A DNA stretch of 64,000 bases from NCBI GenBank assembly GCA_026389845.1, contig JAPLHB010000052.1:36926-100925 (forward strand), read 5' to 3'. Below are positions 26,598-38,800 of this stretch, piece by piece. How positions within the stretch are numbered: position 1 is the stretch's first letter; each line of letters begins with the position of its first letter. A model generated the notes under the pieces. That model saw only the letters and a program-made list of their open reading frames with translations, searched no databases and was not told the DNA's origin. This DNA comes from Chloroflexota bacterium (GTDB taxonomy: Bacteria > Chloroflexota > Anaerolineae > CG2-30-64-16). The translations under genes were made by a program, and so were the position numbers.

Positions 26598-27518
26598 ATG
26601 AACGAACATCATCATCGCAGGGGCGGCCTGGTCTGGCCGGTAATCCTGATCGGCGCGGGCATCGTCTTCCTGTTGAACAATCTCGGTATGTTGAGCTGGA
26701 GCATCTGGGACACTCTGTTCCGGCTCTGGCCGGTGCTTCTGATCGCGGTCGGGCTGGACATCCTGATCGGCCGGCGATCGGCCTGGGGATCGTTGATCGT
26801 GGCGACCCTGCTGCTGGCCGCGCTGGCCGCCGCGATCTGGCTCGGCGTGCCGCAATGGGGCCGTGTGGCGAGTGGGCCATTGACAACCGAAAGCATCAGC
26901 GAGCCGCTGAACGGCGCCACAAGCGCCGATGTGGAGATCGGTTTCGGCGCCGGTGGATTGAACCTCCAGGCGCTGGACGAGACGGCCGGGCTGATCGAGG
27001 GCCAGGTGATGCTCAGCCCCGGCGAGCACTTGGATCGCCAGTACAACAAATCGGGCGACGTGGCGCACTACGAGTTGAAGAGTCGCGGCCTCACAACCGT
27101 GTGGCCCGGCCAGGCATGGGATGAGCAAAAGGTGTGGAACCTGGGACTGAACCGCGACGTGCCGATCCGCCTGACGATCGGCGCCGGCGTGGGCCGGTCG
27201 AATTTCGACCTGTCGGGGTTGAGCGTGACCAGTCTGGATCTGACCGGCGGCGTGGGCCAGGTGACGCTGACCTTGCCACAGCGCGGCCGGCTGGACGCCA
27301 AGATTCAGGGCGGCATCGGCGAAGTGATCGTCATCGTTCCGCGAGGCGTGGCAGCTCGCATCCGCACCGAGGGTGGCCTGGGCGGCGTGACTGTCAACGG
27401 GAGCTTCAGCCAGAGCGGCAATACGTACACGTCGCCCGGCTTTAGCAGCGCCGAAAACCGCGCCGACCTGAAGGTCGAGGGCGGCATCGGCCACGTGATC
27501 GTCCGCGAGGGCGAATAG
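26598..27518 (+). CDS. LiaF-like membrane protein with C-terminal DUF2154-type beta domain
   Basis: 306 residues. The N-terminus has three or four membrane segments (GLVWPVILIGAGIVFLLNNLG, then LWPVLLIAVGLDILIG) of the DUF5668/LiaF type. From about residue 95 a repetitive beta domain follows, with GAGVGRSNFDLSGLSVTSLDLTGGVGQVTLTLP and GGIGEVIVIVPRGVAARIRTEGGLGGVTVNG, as in the cell-wall-active antibiotic response domain of LiaF. LiaF inhibits the LiaRS system in Firmicutes; no LiaRS is adjacent here, so a regulatory role is inferred only from family. Confidence 0.83.
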   Translation: MNEHHHRRGGLVWPVILIGAGIVFLLNNLGMLSWSIWDTLFRLWPVLLIAVGLDILIGRRSAWGSLIVATLLLAALAAAIWLGVPQWGRVASGPLTTESISEPLNGATSADVEIGFGAGGLNLQALDETAGLIEGQVMLSPGEHLDRQYNKSGDVAHYELKSRGLTTVWPGQAWDEQKVWNLGLNRDVPIRLTIGAGVGRSNFDLSGLSVTSLDLTGGVGQVTLTLPQRGRLDAKIQGGIGEVIVIVPRGVAARIRTEGGLGGVTVNGSFSQSGNTYTSPGFSSAENRADLKVEGGIGHVIVREGE

Positions 27519-27524
27519 AAGGCC

Positions 27525-27587
27525 GGATATTAGATATTGGATAATAGAGGCGAGTCGCCGATACCCAATATCTAATATCCAATCTCA
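27525..27587. repeat. Heptamer inverted array (GGATATT/AATATCC), unbroken register
   Basis: Nine heptamers in register from GGATATT, AGATATT, GGATAAT to AATATCT, AATATCC, AATCTCA. The outer arms contain a perfect 16-bp inverted repeat starting at 27525. It follows the LiaF-like stop by 6 bp and precedes the small Cys-rich gene. Confidence 0.9.
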
Positions 27588-27599
27588 AACAAGCCGACG

Positions 27600-27845
27600 A
27601 TGTTCAGCAAGCTGCTCCAAAGGCTAAAAGGTCCACGACAGCCGAGTTGCGACACCTGCGCTTTCGTGGAGTTCTTCCGCAGCACCGGCGACGGGCAGGT
27701 GCCGCGCTTGAATGCGTTTTGTCGCTGTCCTGGCGGGCCACACGAGGATCGCCCTGCGCCGGCCGCGCGGCGCTGCGAGCGATGGCAGCCCGCGCCCGGC
27801 GAGGTGGTCAAACCGCAAGTGGGCGATCCGACGCTGACTGTCTGA
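27600..27845 (+). CDS. Small cysteine-rich protein, unknown
   Basis: 81 residues between two repeat arrays. Five cysteines are visible: SCDTCAF near the start, FCRCPGG in the middle and RRCERWQP later, so metal binding is possible. No family is recognised and no strong ribosome binding site is seen, but codon use is like its neighbours and the frame is intact. It could be an independent small gene or an eroded remnant. Confidence 0.5.
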   Translation: MFSKLLQRLKGPRQPSCDTCAFVEFFRSTGDGQVPRLNAFCRCPGGPHEDRPAPAARRCERWQPAPGEVVKPQVGDPTLTV

Positions 27846-27906
27846 GAGGGTGACAAGGTGACGTGCAGGCTGTCACCCATCACCTTGTCACCCTGTCACC
27901 TCGTCA
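27844..27906. repeat. Inverted array of 7-8 bp units (GGTGACA family)
   Basis: GGGTGACAAGGTGA at 27848-27861 pairs perfectly over 14 bp with TCACCTTGTCACCC at 27880-27893, followed by CTGTCACC. Unit spacing is 7 or 8 bp, less regular than at other loci. It lies between two convergent genes and overlaps the metallophosphoesterase stop. Confidence 0.8.
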
Positions 27907-28890
27907 GGTCCGCGAGACCAACCGAATCAACGCCACCTGCGGCCGGACGCCAAACCGCAGCGGGATGCTCTCGCCCACCCCGCGGCTGACGAACATGCGC
28001 GACCGACCCCGGCTGAACCAGCCGGCCGCCTGGCGGCGGGTCAGGTGCGTGCCCTGGGTGTGCGCCGCACCGAGCAGGGGCAGGCGGATTTGCCCGCCGT
28101 GGGTGTGCCCGGCGAGGATCAGATCGGCCCGTTCAACGCCCGGCGCCAGCCAGATGTCAGGGTTGTGGGCCAGCAGAACCAGCGCCGCGCCGGCCGGCAC
28201 ATCGGCCAGGGCCGCGGGCAGGTCCGGTCGCCCTTCGGTAAGATCGTCCACCCCCGCGACCCACAGGCTCCCGCCGCCGACCGGCACGGGGACGCCGCGG
28301 TTGACCAAGGGTTGAACCCCGGCCCGGGTCAAGGCCGCGTGGATGGCGTCCATATCGTTGAACGCGACCGGCAGCCGCACCAGCTCGTTGCGCAGCACTT
28401 TGCGGCCGAAATCCCCCAGTTTCCGCACAGCTTCGACCAGATTCGCCAGGTTCAGCCGACCTCCTCTCCCGCTCTCCTGCCAGGTGTGGCCGAAGATTCC
28501 CCAGACCGTATACTCCGCGTAATCGTGGTTGCCGGGGCAGCTAAACCCGCCGAGCCGTGGCCGCAGGGTTGTCACCAACTCGATCGCAGGCTCCAACCCC
28601 GCGGCGTCGTGGATCAGATCACCGGTAAGGGCCGCCAGGTCATACTGCACGCCATCCAGCAGCCGGCGCAGACGCGCGATCTTACGCGCCTGCACCCACC
28701 CGTCGGCCCCAAAATGAAAATCGGAGAGGTGCAGGATCGTGATCCCCTCCGGCGGCAGACCGGGCGCGTCGATCGCGACTGTGAACCGGTCGAGTTGAAC
28801 TCGCGTGCGCTCGATCAACAGGGCATACAGCACGGCCGCCAGGCCCGCGCCGGCCGTCGCGGCCAAAAGACGCCAAATCCAACGTTGCAT
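27904..28890 (-). CDS. Membrane-anchored metallophosphoesterase (paralogue 1, complete metal site)
   Basis: 328 residues with an N-terminal membrane anchor (RLLAATAGAGLAAVLYALL). The calcineurin-like site is complete: LSDFHF (Asp57, His59), TGDLI (Asp91), GNHD (Asn121, His122), LLAHNPD and GHTHGGQ. This is the YkuE/YaeI-like group, which includes phosphodiesterases acting on lipids such as UDP-diacylglucosamine-type compounds; the substrate here is unknown. It is last in a four-gene minus-strand operon, 3 bp after its paralogue. Confidence 0.9.
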   Translation of the reverse strand: MQRWIWRLLAATAGAGLAAVLYALLIERTRVQLDRFTVAIDAPGLPPEGITILHLSDFHFGADGWVQARKIARLRRLLDGVQYDLAALTGDLIHDAAGLEPAIELVTTLRPRLGGFSCPGNHDYAEYTVWGIFGHTWQESGRGGRLNLANLVEAVRKLGDFGRKVLRNELVRLPVAFNDMDAIHAALTRAGVQPLVNRGVPVPVGGGSLWVAGVDDLTEGRPDLPAALADVPAGAALVLLAHNPDIWLAPGVERADLILAGHTHGGQIRLPLLGAAHTQGTHLTRRQAAGWFSRGRSRMFVSRGVGESIPLRFGVRPQVALIRLVSRT

Positions 28891-28893
28891 TGC

Positions 28894-29862
28894 TTACACC
28901 ACCCGGATCAACGCCGCCTGCGGCTGCGCGCCAAGTCGCCAGCGGAAGCTTTCGCCCACCCCGCGGGTGACGAACATGCGCGTCGTGCCCCGCTCGAACC
29001 AGCCAGCGGGCCGGCGGCGTGAAAGATGGGTCCCCTGGACGTACAGAGCGCCGACTAACGGCAGACGCACCTGGCCGCCGTGCGTGTGGCCGGCCAGGAT
29101 CAGATCGGCCCGGTCGGCAAGCGGATCAAGCCAGATGTCGGGGTTGTGCGCCAGCAAGAGAAGCGGCGCGGCGTTGGGGACGCCGCTCAACGCAGCCGCC
29201 AGGTCAGGCTCGCCGCCCGTCAGGTCGTCCACCCCTGCTATCCACAAATCCAAACCATCGGCCTCCAGATGCACGACCGCGTTGATCAGGGGGCGCATGC
29301 CGATGGTTTGCAAACCGGCGCGCATGGACGTGGTGTCGTTGCGCAGCACCCGCAGGAACGTCCGCTCGTTGTGCAGGATTTTGCGGCTGTAGGTCCGCAG
29401 TCGCCGGGCGATTTCGTGCGCATCGGTCCAGCGGAGCGGCGTCGCGCCCGGCTCAGCGCGGGCAAACAAGGCCTGGAAGCCCGATTCCCAGTAATCGCGG
29501 TTGCCGGGGCAGAAGAACCCACCGAGCCGCGGGCGCAGTGTCGCCAGGAACGCCAGGCTGGCATCCAGCCCCGCAGTGTCGGTGATCAGGTCGCCGGTCA
29601 CGGCCAGAAGGTCATACTGCTCGCCGGTCAGGAGGCGTTCCAGCCGCGCCAGCTTGCGCGTCTGCACCGGGTCGGTCGCGCGGCAGTGCAAATCCGAGAG
29701 GTGCAGGATGGTCAACCCGCCCGGCGGCAGGCCCGGCTTGTCCACACGCACGGTGAACCGGTCGAGCCGAATCTGCGTCCGCTCGATGAACCGGGCGTAG
29801 AGCGCGACGAACGCGCCAACCCCGGCCGCGGCCGCCATCGCCCCAGCGATCCAGCTCTTCAT
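28894..29862 (-). CDS. Metallophosphoesterase paralogue 2 with His-to-Arg change in the GNHD motif
   Basis: 322 residues, aligning to paralogue 1 without gaps through residue 123. It keeps LSDLHC (Asp57, His59), TGDLI, LLAHNPDIW and AGHTHGGQ, but the catalytic GNHD reads GNRD, replacing His122 by Arg. In this superfamily that His stabilises the transition state and its loss usually strongly lowers activity. Codon use and frame are intact, so the protein is probably maintained. Its start overlaps the GNAT stop by 4 bp (ATGA), showing translational coupling. Confidence 0.88.
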   Translation of the reverse strand: MKSWIAGAMAAAAGVGAFVALYARFIERTQIRLDRFTVRVDKPGLPPGGLTILHLSDLHCRATDPVQTRKLARLERLLTGEQYDLLAVTGDLITDTAGLDASLAFLATLRPRLGGFFCPGNRDYWESGFQALFARAEPGATPLRWTDAHEIARRLRTYSRKILHNERTFLRVLRNDTTSMRAGLQTIGMRPLINAVVHLEADGLDLWIAGVDDLTGGEPDLAAALSGVPNAAPLLLLAHNPDIWLDPLADRADLILAGHTHGGQVRLPLVGALYVQGTHLSRRRPAGWFERGTTRMFVTRGVGESFRWRLGAQPQAALIRVV

Positions 29863-30413
29863 ACGGTCGCCTCATCGCTCTGGCCGATCCCCCGACCGCG
29901 CCAGGCTGCACTCCCCAACTCCTTGCGCAAGCTCCACGCCGTCGTCCCATCGAGAAATAGCTCCGGCCCACCGACAATCTTGTACCCCATGCGATCCCAG
30001 AAGCGGATCGCGGCGGGATTGTTCACCTGCACGCCGGCCAGGATGGCTGTGACCTGCGGCGCGCGGCTGATCTCGGCTTCCACGGCCCGAATGACCCCGG
30101 CGCCCAAGCCACGGCCGCGGTGGGGTTGGGCGATCATCAGCAGCTCGATGAATCCATGCGCCGGATGGCCCTCGTGGCCGGCGGGCACGAAATCCACAAC
30201 GCCCAGCATGGCGCCTGCCGGATCGAAGATGCCACAGAAGAGGCCGCCGGCGGCGCTTGACAGGGCGAGGTCGGCCCGGATCATCTCCGCGGAGGCGTGC
30301 GGCTGCGGCCCCAACGCCAGGAAATCCCCGCATTGGCGGTAGACTTCCAGCAGGGCCGGGAAGTCCTCTGCCACGATGGGCCGGATGCTGAACCGATCGC
30401 CGAAGAGGTTCAT
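29859..30413 (-). CDS. GNAT-family N-acetyltransferase
   Basis: 184 residues from MNLFGDRFSIRPIVAEDFPALLEVYRQ. The acetyl-CoA loop is PHRGRGLGAGVIRAVEAEI (R/Q-x-x-G-x-G/A type), followed by VQVNNPAAIRFWDRMGYKIVG, a standard GNAT end. Substrate unknown. The last residues (GSAAWRGRGIGQSDEATV) come from a copy of a dispersed 25-bp repeat also present in pcrA and look appended. It overlaps both neighbours by 4 bp. Confidence 0.87.
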   Translation of the reverse strand: MNLFGDRFSIRPIVAEDFPALLEVYRQCGDFLALGPQPHASAEMIRADLALSSAAGGLFCGIFDPAGAMLGVVDFVPAGHEGHPAHGFIELLMIAQPHRGRGLGAGVIRAVEAEISRAPQVTAILAGVQVNNPAAIRFWDRMGYKIVGGPELFLDGTTAWSLRKELGSAAWRGRGIGQSDEATV

Positions 30414-31351
30414 CGGAGCATTTCCTCGGCCACCTGGGGATTGAAGCCGTGAAAGAACAGATCGAAATACTGGATGGGCCAATCGGCCGGCCTGGCCAGG
30501 ATGAGGTCGGCCGTTTCGTCGGCGACTGCGTCCTGCGGCGACTCGCCTGCGGCAAGCTCGACCACCAGAGCCTCCCTGCCGAGGCGATGGCCTATGGCGA
30601 TCAGCGCCATCAGCGGGTCGGCTCGATCTTCCTCCGGCAGGTCGGTCAGACGGGCAGCCAGCGGCAGGATCACCCGGCCATTGCCCGCCAACGCCAACAG
30701 CCCATACAATTCGTAGAAGTCGCGCCCGGTCGCCAGCAGATCCGCCAGCGCGTCGCCGACCCGCGGATCGCCCAGGTCCGTCAGCCCCCACAGCGCGCCG
30801 ACGAAATCCGTCTCCGCCGGCGTGCGGACGGCTTCCTGGTAGAAGGCCCACAGCCGGTCGGCCGCGGCCGGCGCGGCGAGGAGGCCCAGGGCGACGGCCG
30901 CCAGGCTCCTGCCGAAGCTGTCGAGGTCGTCGAAGCCATCCAGGAGCGCCTGTGCCCCGGCCGCGCCCTGCCAGCGCAGCGCGCTGATGAGCCGGTCGGC
31001 GACCAGCCGGCGCGCCTCTTCGTCACGGAGGTTTTTGACGTTGCGCAATCGGCTTGCGATGGCCGACAGCGCCTCGGCGCCGAGGCCGCGAGCGCGATCC
31101 AGCCACGCCAGGCGCGCCAGACCGTCGGTCAGCGGAATCAGGTCGAGCAGCTCCTCGGCCGTCGCCGCCTGCCGGATGCGCTTGACGTTCGGGCCATCTT
31201 GCAGCCAGAGGAGGGCGTTGTATTTGGCGGTCGCCTTCTGCAGGGCCTCCGCGGCTTCGGCATCGGCAAGCATGAAGCGAAAGAGCGACTGCGCGCTGGG
31301 CGCCGGACGTTGAGCCGGGTCTGGGCGTGCGCTGTTGGTTTGTCGGGCCAT
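30410..31351 (-). CDS. Helical-repeat (HEAT-like) protein, unknown
   Basis: 313 residues, mostly alpha-helical with Ala/Leu-rich repeats such as RSLAAVALGLLAAPAAADRLWAFYQEA, GALWGLTDLGDPRVGDALADLLATG and YGLLALAGNGRVILPLAARLTDLP, giving the look of HEAT/PBS repeats, used for protein binding. No catalytic motif is seen. It is the first gene of the minus-strand operon with GNAT and two phosphoesterases; a TACAAT-like -10 is visible on the minus strand near 31384. Confidence 0.7.
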   Translation of the reverse strand: MARQTNSARPDPAQRPAPSAQSLFRFMLADAEAAEALQKATAKYNALLWLQDGPNVKRIRQAATAEELLDLIPLTDGLARLAWLDRARGLGAEALSAIASRLRNVKNLRDEEARRLVADRLISALRWQGAAGAQALLDGFDDLDSFGRSLAAVALGLLAAPAAADRLWAFYQEAVRTPAETDFVGALWGLTDLGDPRVGDALADLLATGRDFYELYGLLALAGNGRVILPLAARLTDLPEEDRADPLMALIAIGHRLGREALVVELAAGESPQDAVADETADLILARPADWPIQYFDLFFHGFNPQVAEEMLR

Positions 31352-31431
31352 CGAGGCTCCTGTTCAGCGGGATATCGGGCGCTATTGTATCACGACGCGG
31401 ACGAAAGGGGTATCTGCCGGGGTCGCGCCTG

Positions 31432-31460
31432 TTGCCGTTCTGCGCCACGGGTGCTATAAT
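31432..31460 (+). promoter_or_regulatory. Promoter of the molybdenum hydroxylase genes
   Basis: TTGCCG at 31432-31437 and consensus TATAAT at 31455-31460 with a 17-bp spacer. Translation starts at 31501 after CAGGAGG. Confidence 0.8.
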
Positions 31461-31500
31461 CGTGTTGCCTTTCATGGAGTGCTTCTCAGGAGGTTCCCTG

Positions 31501-32400
31501 ATGTTGCTAAATCTGCGTGAATATCATCGTCCCGCCGTCGAAGGCGATGGACGGGAACTAGACCGCGTCCTGGCACTGTTGTCCCGGCCGGGCATCCACA
31601 CCGTGCCATTGGCTGGGGGGGACACATTGCTTGGGTCGGCCGATCCGGCGGTGGAGGCCGTGGTGGATCTGCAAGGGCTGGGGCTGGATCTCATCACCGA
31701 AGAGCCTGGCGGCCGTTGGCGCATCGGCGCGATGGTGACGCGGGCGACGCTGGGGGAACGTGCGACGCTGGGGGAACGTGCGACGCACTTCGCAAGTGCG
31801 TCGCACGTGGGGCAAATCATCGCGGAGGGCGCGCGGCGGTGGGGCGGCAACGTGCAGCGCAACCGCGCTACGGTCGGCGGCGCGCTCGCTGCGGCCGCGG
31901 CCGATGATCCGTTGGTCGTGGCGCTGCTGGCCTGCGATGCACACGTCACGCTCTATGGTTTCGCGGGTTCCCGTCTCGTCCCGATTGCCGACTTCCTGCC
32001 CCATCGCGCCGACCTGCTGGCCGCGCCCGCGCTGATCACCGAGATTATCCTCCCCCGGGCAGAGCGCCCCACCGGCGCCGGCCTGGCGACGGTCGCCCGC
32101 ACGCCAGCCGATGCGCCCATCGTCGTCGCCGCGGCCGTGCTGGCATTCGACAGCGACCGCTGCGTTCACGCGCGGTTGGCCTTGGGCGGCGTTGCCGAAA
32201 CGCCTATCCGCCTGCCCGTGGTCGAGTCCATGCTCGAAGGTCGGTTTCTCAGCCTTGGATTGATCGCCCAAGCCTCGGCGCGCGCGTCTGAGCTGGTCAA
32301 CCCCACCGGCGACTTCCGCGGCAGCGCAGAATACCGAAAGGCAATGGCGGGGGTGCTGAGTGAACGGGCGTTGAGCCAGGCGTGGCAGCGTGATACGTGA
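31501..32400 (+). CDS. FAD-binding subunit of a molybdenum hydroxylase (CoxM/XdhB type)
   Basis: 299 residues. The FAD-PCMH fold is shown by VPLAGGDTLLGSADPAVEAVVDLQGL near the start and GGNVQRNRATVGGALAAAAADDPLVVALLA, the conserved flavin/ADP loops. It would pass electrons from the FeS subunit to the acceptor. At about residues 82-103 an 18-bp direct duplication plus a perfect palindrome is read in frame as ATLGERATLGERATHFASAS, in the region before the second flavin loop. The C-terminal residues WQRDT are encoded by the heptamer array at 32388. It is the first gene of the hydroxylase operon. Confidence 0.88.
   Translation: MLLNLREYHRPAVEGDGRELDRVLALLSRPGIHTVPLAGGDTLLGSADPAVEAVVDLQGLGLDLITEEPGGRWRIGAMVTRATLGERATLGERATHFASASHVGQIIAEGARRWGGNVQRNRATVGGALAAAAADDPLVVALLACDAHVTLYGFAGSRLVPIADFLPHRADLLAAPALITEIILPRAERPTGAGLATVARTPADAPIVVAAAVLAFDSDRCVHARLALGGVAETPIRLPVVESMLEGRFLSLGLIAQASARASELVNPTGDFRGSAEYRKAMAGVLSERALSQAWQRDT
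31744..31808. repeat. 18-bp tandem duplication and 33-bp palindrome inside the FAD subunit gene
   Basis: The 18-bp unit GCGACGCTGGGGGAACGT occurs at 31744-31761 and 31762-31779. It runs into a palindrome at 31776-31808: ACGTGCGACGCACTT, a CGC centre, then the exact reverse complement. Confidence 0.9.
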
Positions 32401-32471
32401 TGCGTGCTACGTGATGGTTTTTCTGCGTGATTTGCCGCGTCATTCCTCACGCAGCATTCGTCACGCAGCAC
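32388..32471. repeat. Heptamer inverted array (GCGTGAT family) between the hydroxylase genes
   Basis: Twelve heptamers in strict register: GCGTGAT, ACGTGAT, GCGTGCT, ACGTGAT, four central units including GCGTCAT, then TCCTCAC, GCAGCAT, TCGTCAC, GCAGCAC. The FAD-subunit stop codon is inside the second unit. It is an intra-operon element 17 bp before the next ATG. Confidence 0.9.
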
Positions 32472-32487
32472 GATAAGGAGTGCAACG

Positions 32488-35424
<2,937 letters not shown>

Positions 35425-35444
35425 AACGCCAGGATATGCTAGAG

Positions 35445-35475
35445 GTGTAGGGCCGGTTGTCAACCGGCCCTACAC
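35445..35475. repeat. Perfect 15-bp stem palindrome after the hydroxylase operon
   Basis: GTGTAGGGCCGGTTG, a single T, then its exact reverse complement, followed by GCGTTTTATT. It may terminate the operon; it also looks like a member of a dispersed palindrome family. The rest of the gap to 35708 shows no gene and is AT-richer than its surroundings. Confidence 0.8.
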
Positions 35476-35708
35476 GCGTTTTATTCCCCCGCCTGAAACG
35501 GTCGAAGTGCGCCGCCAGCGCGGCAGTCCTCCCCTTCGTCGCCCACAAGGCACACCGATGGCTCAAACCATAAGCAAGCTGTAAGGTTCATTCCGGTAAC
35601 TATCGTGCTATAAGCGCGTCATCATCTACAGATATGTTTTGGGTTTAACCGACCGATCAAATCCTGAGTATAGTTCATATTTGGTAAGGAAATTGCAAGC
35701 TAGATACG

Positions 35709-35737
35709 TTGACCTTCTGTAATTACTATGATATTCT
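35709..35737 (+). promoter_or_regulatory. Promoter of the SdrD-like surface protein
   Basis: TTGACC at 35709-35714 and TATTCT at 35732-35737, 17 bp apart, in AT-rich DNA. A 70-nt leader with ACAGGGAGG precedes the ATG at 35808. Confidence 0.55.
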
Positions 35738-35807
35738 TGAGACTAATCACGGAAGAATGCAGATCAGTGACCGATTGCTGTTTCTGTCTCACAGGGAGGT
35801 TGATCAA

Positions 35808-38800
35808 ATGAACTCACGGATACTTTCTCGCACCTTATGGCTAGTGGCTGTCGTCGTGGTATTCGGGCTTCTGGGCGTCCCAGCATTGTCCCCCGTTGCT
35901 CAGGCTGCAGGCCCGATGGCGTCGCTCACCACGGCGCCCGGTCTGACGCCGGATAAGACTTCGGCGCCGCAAGCACCGGCCGCGGCCAATCCGGCGCCAG
36001 TGCAGCTCTTCTACGTGCCGTTCCCCGAAGACCAGTTGTTGACGGGGCTACAGGCTATTGAGTCGGGTGGTTCCGGTAATGCCCCTACCGACCCCGTTCA
36101 GACCTACATCTCGATCGCAGCGGTGGCCAACAACACCATCGTCTATTACGATCAATGGGAGAACGGCTATGATGCCGACATCGCCAACCCGTTGAATCTG
36201 TACAGCGCGGGCAACCTGGGTGGCACGCAAATCTGGGGCGATGGCAAAATTGCCAATGGCGCAGCACCAGGCGTCATCACGGATGCTGGAGATGTCATCA
36301 ATGCGGGGACGGTGATTGTCTTAAATAATACTATCACTACCACGAATCTTCTGGCTATCGACTTTGATGGTCGGGACAAGATCGCGGCAACCAAAACAGT
36401 CGCTGTGACCAAGACGGGTTGGGCGGCCGGGTCAGGCACCCTGCTGGCCGGGTCAGTTGAAGTGTTCGATACCAGCAATTGGGGAACGGACTACCGCGCT
36501 CCGGTGGGCGCGAACATCCCTGACCCTACCGATTACCAGATGTTTGAGTACACCAGCCTGGCGATTATGGCGGGTGAGGGTGGGGCTACCGTCCAGATTG
36601 ACAAAGATGCGAACGGAAGCTTCGAGACGACGACAACCCTGCTAGAGGGGCAGAGCTACTTCGTGAATGGTGGCGTCAATGTGGGGGGAAGGGTCACATC
36701 CGACAAGCCCGTGCAGGTGGATATCCTCACCGGCGACATCGGATCGAACTACGAGAGCCGGGATTCCGGGCTGTTGCCGGTCAACCTGTGGGCCAGCAGT
36801 TCCTATGAGCCAGTTTCAACGCCGAATACAGCCCAGGGCGTCGCCGGAACTGCCACGACGGTCTGGCTGTACAATCCCGCTGCCACTGCTGTCACCGTTC
36901 AATATCAAACTCGGAACGGGTCTGGGGTCCTGACGACAACGCCACTTACGGTCCCGGGCGGCGCGGCAGGCGGATATCTGCCGCAGGTCATCCCCGACGG
37001 GTATGGCGCGCGTTTTTACACATCTGGAGCAACGTTCTACGCCTTCTCGACCACCAACTCTACCGATGACACTGTCAATCACAGCTCATACACCGGTAAC
37101 CAGGCATGGGACTGGGGGTTCACGCTCATCCCCCAGGATTCGTTGACGCCCCAGGTGCTCATTGGCCTGGGTATCGGCCGCGATCCTACATCCGGCACCA
37201 ATCCCAACGAAAACGGCAATCCGGTCTGGGTCACGCCCGTCGGCAATGGCGATACCCCGGTCACGGTCTATGTCGATTTCGACGCAGATCCTGCCACCGG
37301 CGCCCTCACCGATCCCAACGGCAACAAATACGACCTGGTACTGAGCCTCAAGGAACTCGAGCGGGCCAAGGTCTACGACACGACCGATCGCAACCAGACC
37401 GGGATGCTGCTCTATACCCTTGCGCCCGGCGTCAAGCTGGCGGCGGCCTGGGGACAGGACCCGACAACGGCCAGCGCGGCTGCTCCGGGCTTGGATGTGG
37501 GTACAGGAATACCGCCCTTGCCGCTGTTCTCGGCCGGCAAGAACGGCACCCTGGCTGTTGACAACGATGGTGATGGGTTTGTCAGCCCCGGCGATGTGCT
37601 GCTGTACACGATCGCGATCCACAACATCAGCCGCGCACCGGTGCCGGATATCCTGCTGAAGGACACCCTGCCAGCAGATACGACATACGTTCCCAACAGC
37701 ACCTTTTTCAAGAATGCTGCTGGCGTTACGACCCAAATCCCCGATGACGGTTCGGGGACTGCTTTCCCGCTGGACGGAAGCGGCCGTATCCTCGACTCGG
37801 TCACTGCACTTCCTGTTGGCGGCTCATACCAAGTGACGTTCAAGGTCACCATTGACAGTTTCGCCAACCTAACCCCGGGCACGACGGAAATCCTGAACAC
37901 AGGCTCGGCCAGCTCCGGCGGTATCACGATCCCGTTTAGGGACACGACGCCCATTTACGGCCGCATCGGTGACTTCGTCTGGAACGACATCGACGGCGAT
38001 AGGGTGCAAGATGGTGGGGCCGAAACGGGCATCGCTGGGGTGACCGTTAATCTCATCCTGGATGCCAACGGCAACGGCGTAGTCGACGCAGGTGAAACAG
38101 TCATCGCCACGCAAACGACCAACGGGAGCGGCGGCTATCTGTTCACCGGTGTGCCGGCTGGCAAGTACATCGTCGATGTGGTCAGCGGCGTCCCTGCCGG
38201 CTATGTGCTGACCACCGCCAATGACCCCAAACCCGTCACCCTGGCGGGCGGAGAAGCCTTCCTTACCGCCGATTTCGGTTATCGAAACCCAGTGAACGCG
38301 ACGGTCAGCGGCCACTTGTACATTGACACCAATGGCAACGGGACGCAGGATGCGGGCGAACCGAACCTGGCGGGCGTTGACGTGAAGGTGACCGACAGCG
38401 CGGGCAATGTGCAGACGGTGGCGAGCGACGCCAACGGCGACTGGACGGCCATGGTGCTGCCCGGCAGCACGACGGCTAACGTGGACGAGACCGACCCGCA
38501 GTATCCGACCGGCTACACCCAGACCGAGGGCACCGACCCGACGACGGTGACGGCGGTCTCGAACGTGAACACCTCGGCTGGCAACGACGGCTATGCGCCG
38601 CCGGGCAGCTTGGGCGACACCGTGTGGAACGACGCCAACGGCAACGGCCAACAGGACGAGGGGCCAAGTCACGGCATTAACGGCGTGACTGTGAAGTTGT
38701 ATCAGGGGACCTGCCCGCCCAGTGGCCTGCCCTATACCACGACCGTCACCGCCGGGGATGGCACCTACCTGTTCACCCAGTTGCCCGCCGGCACCTACTG

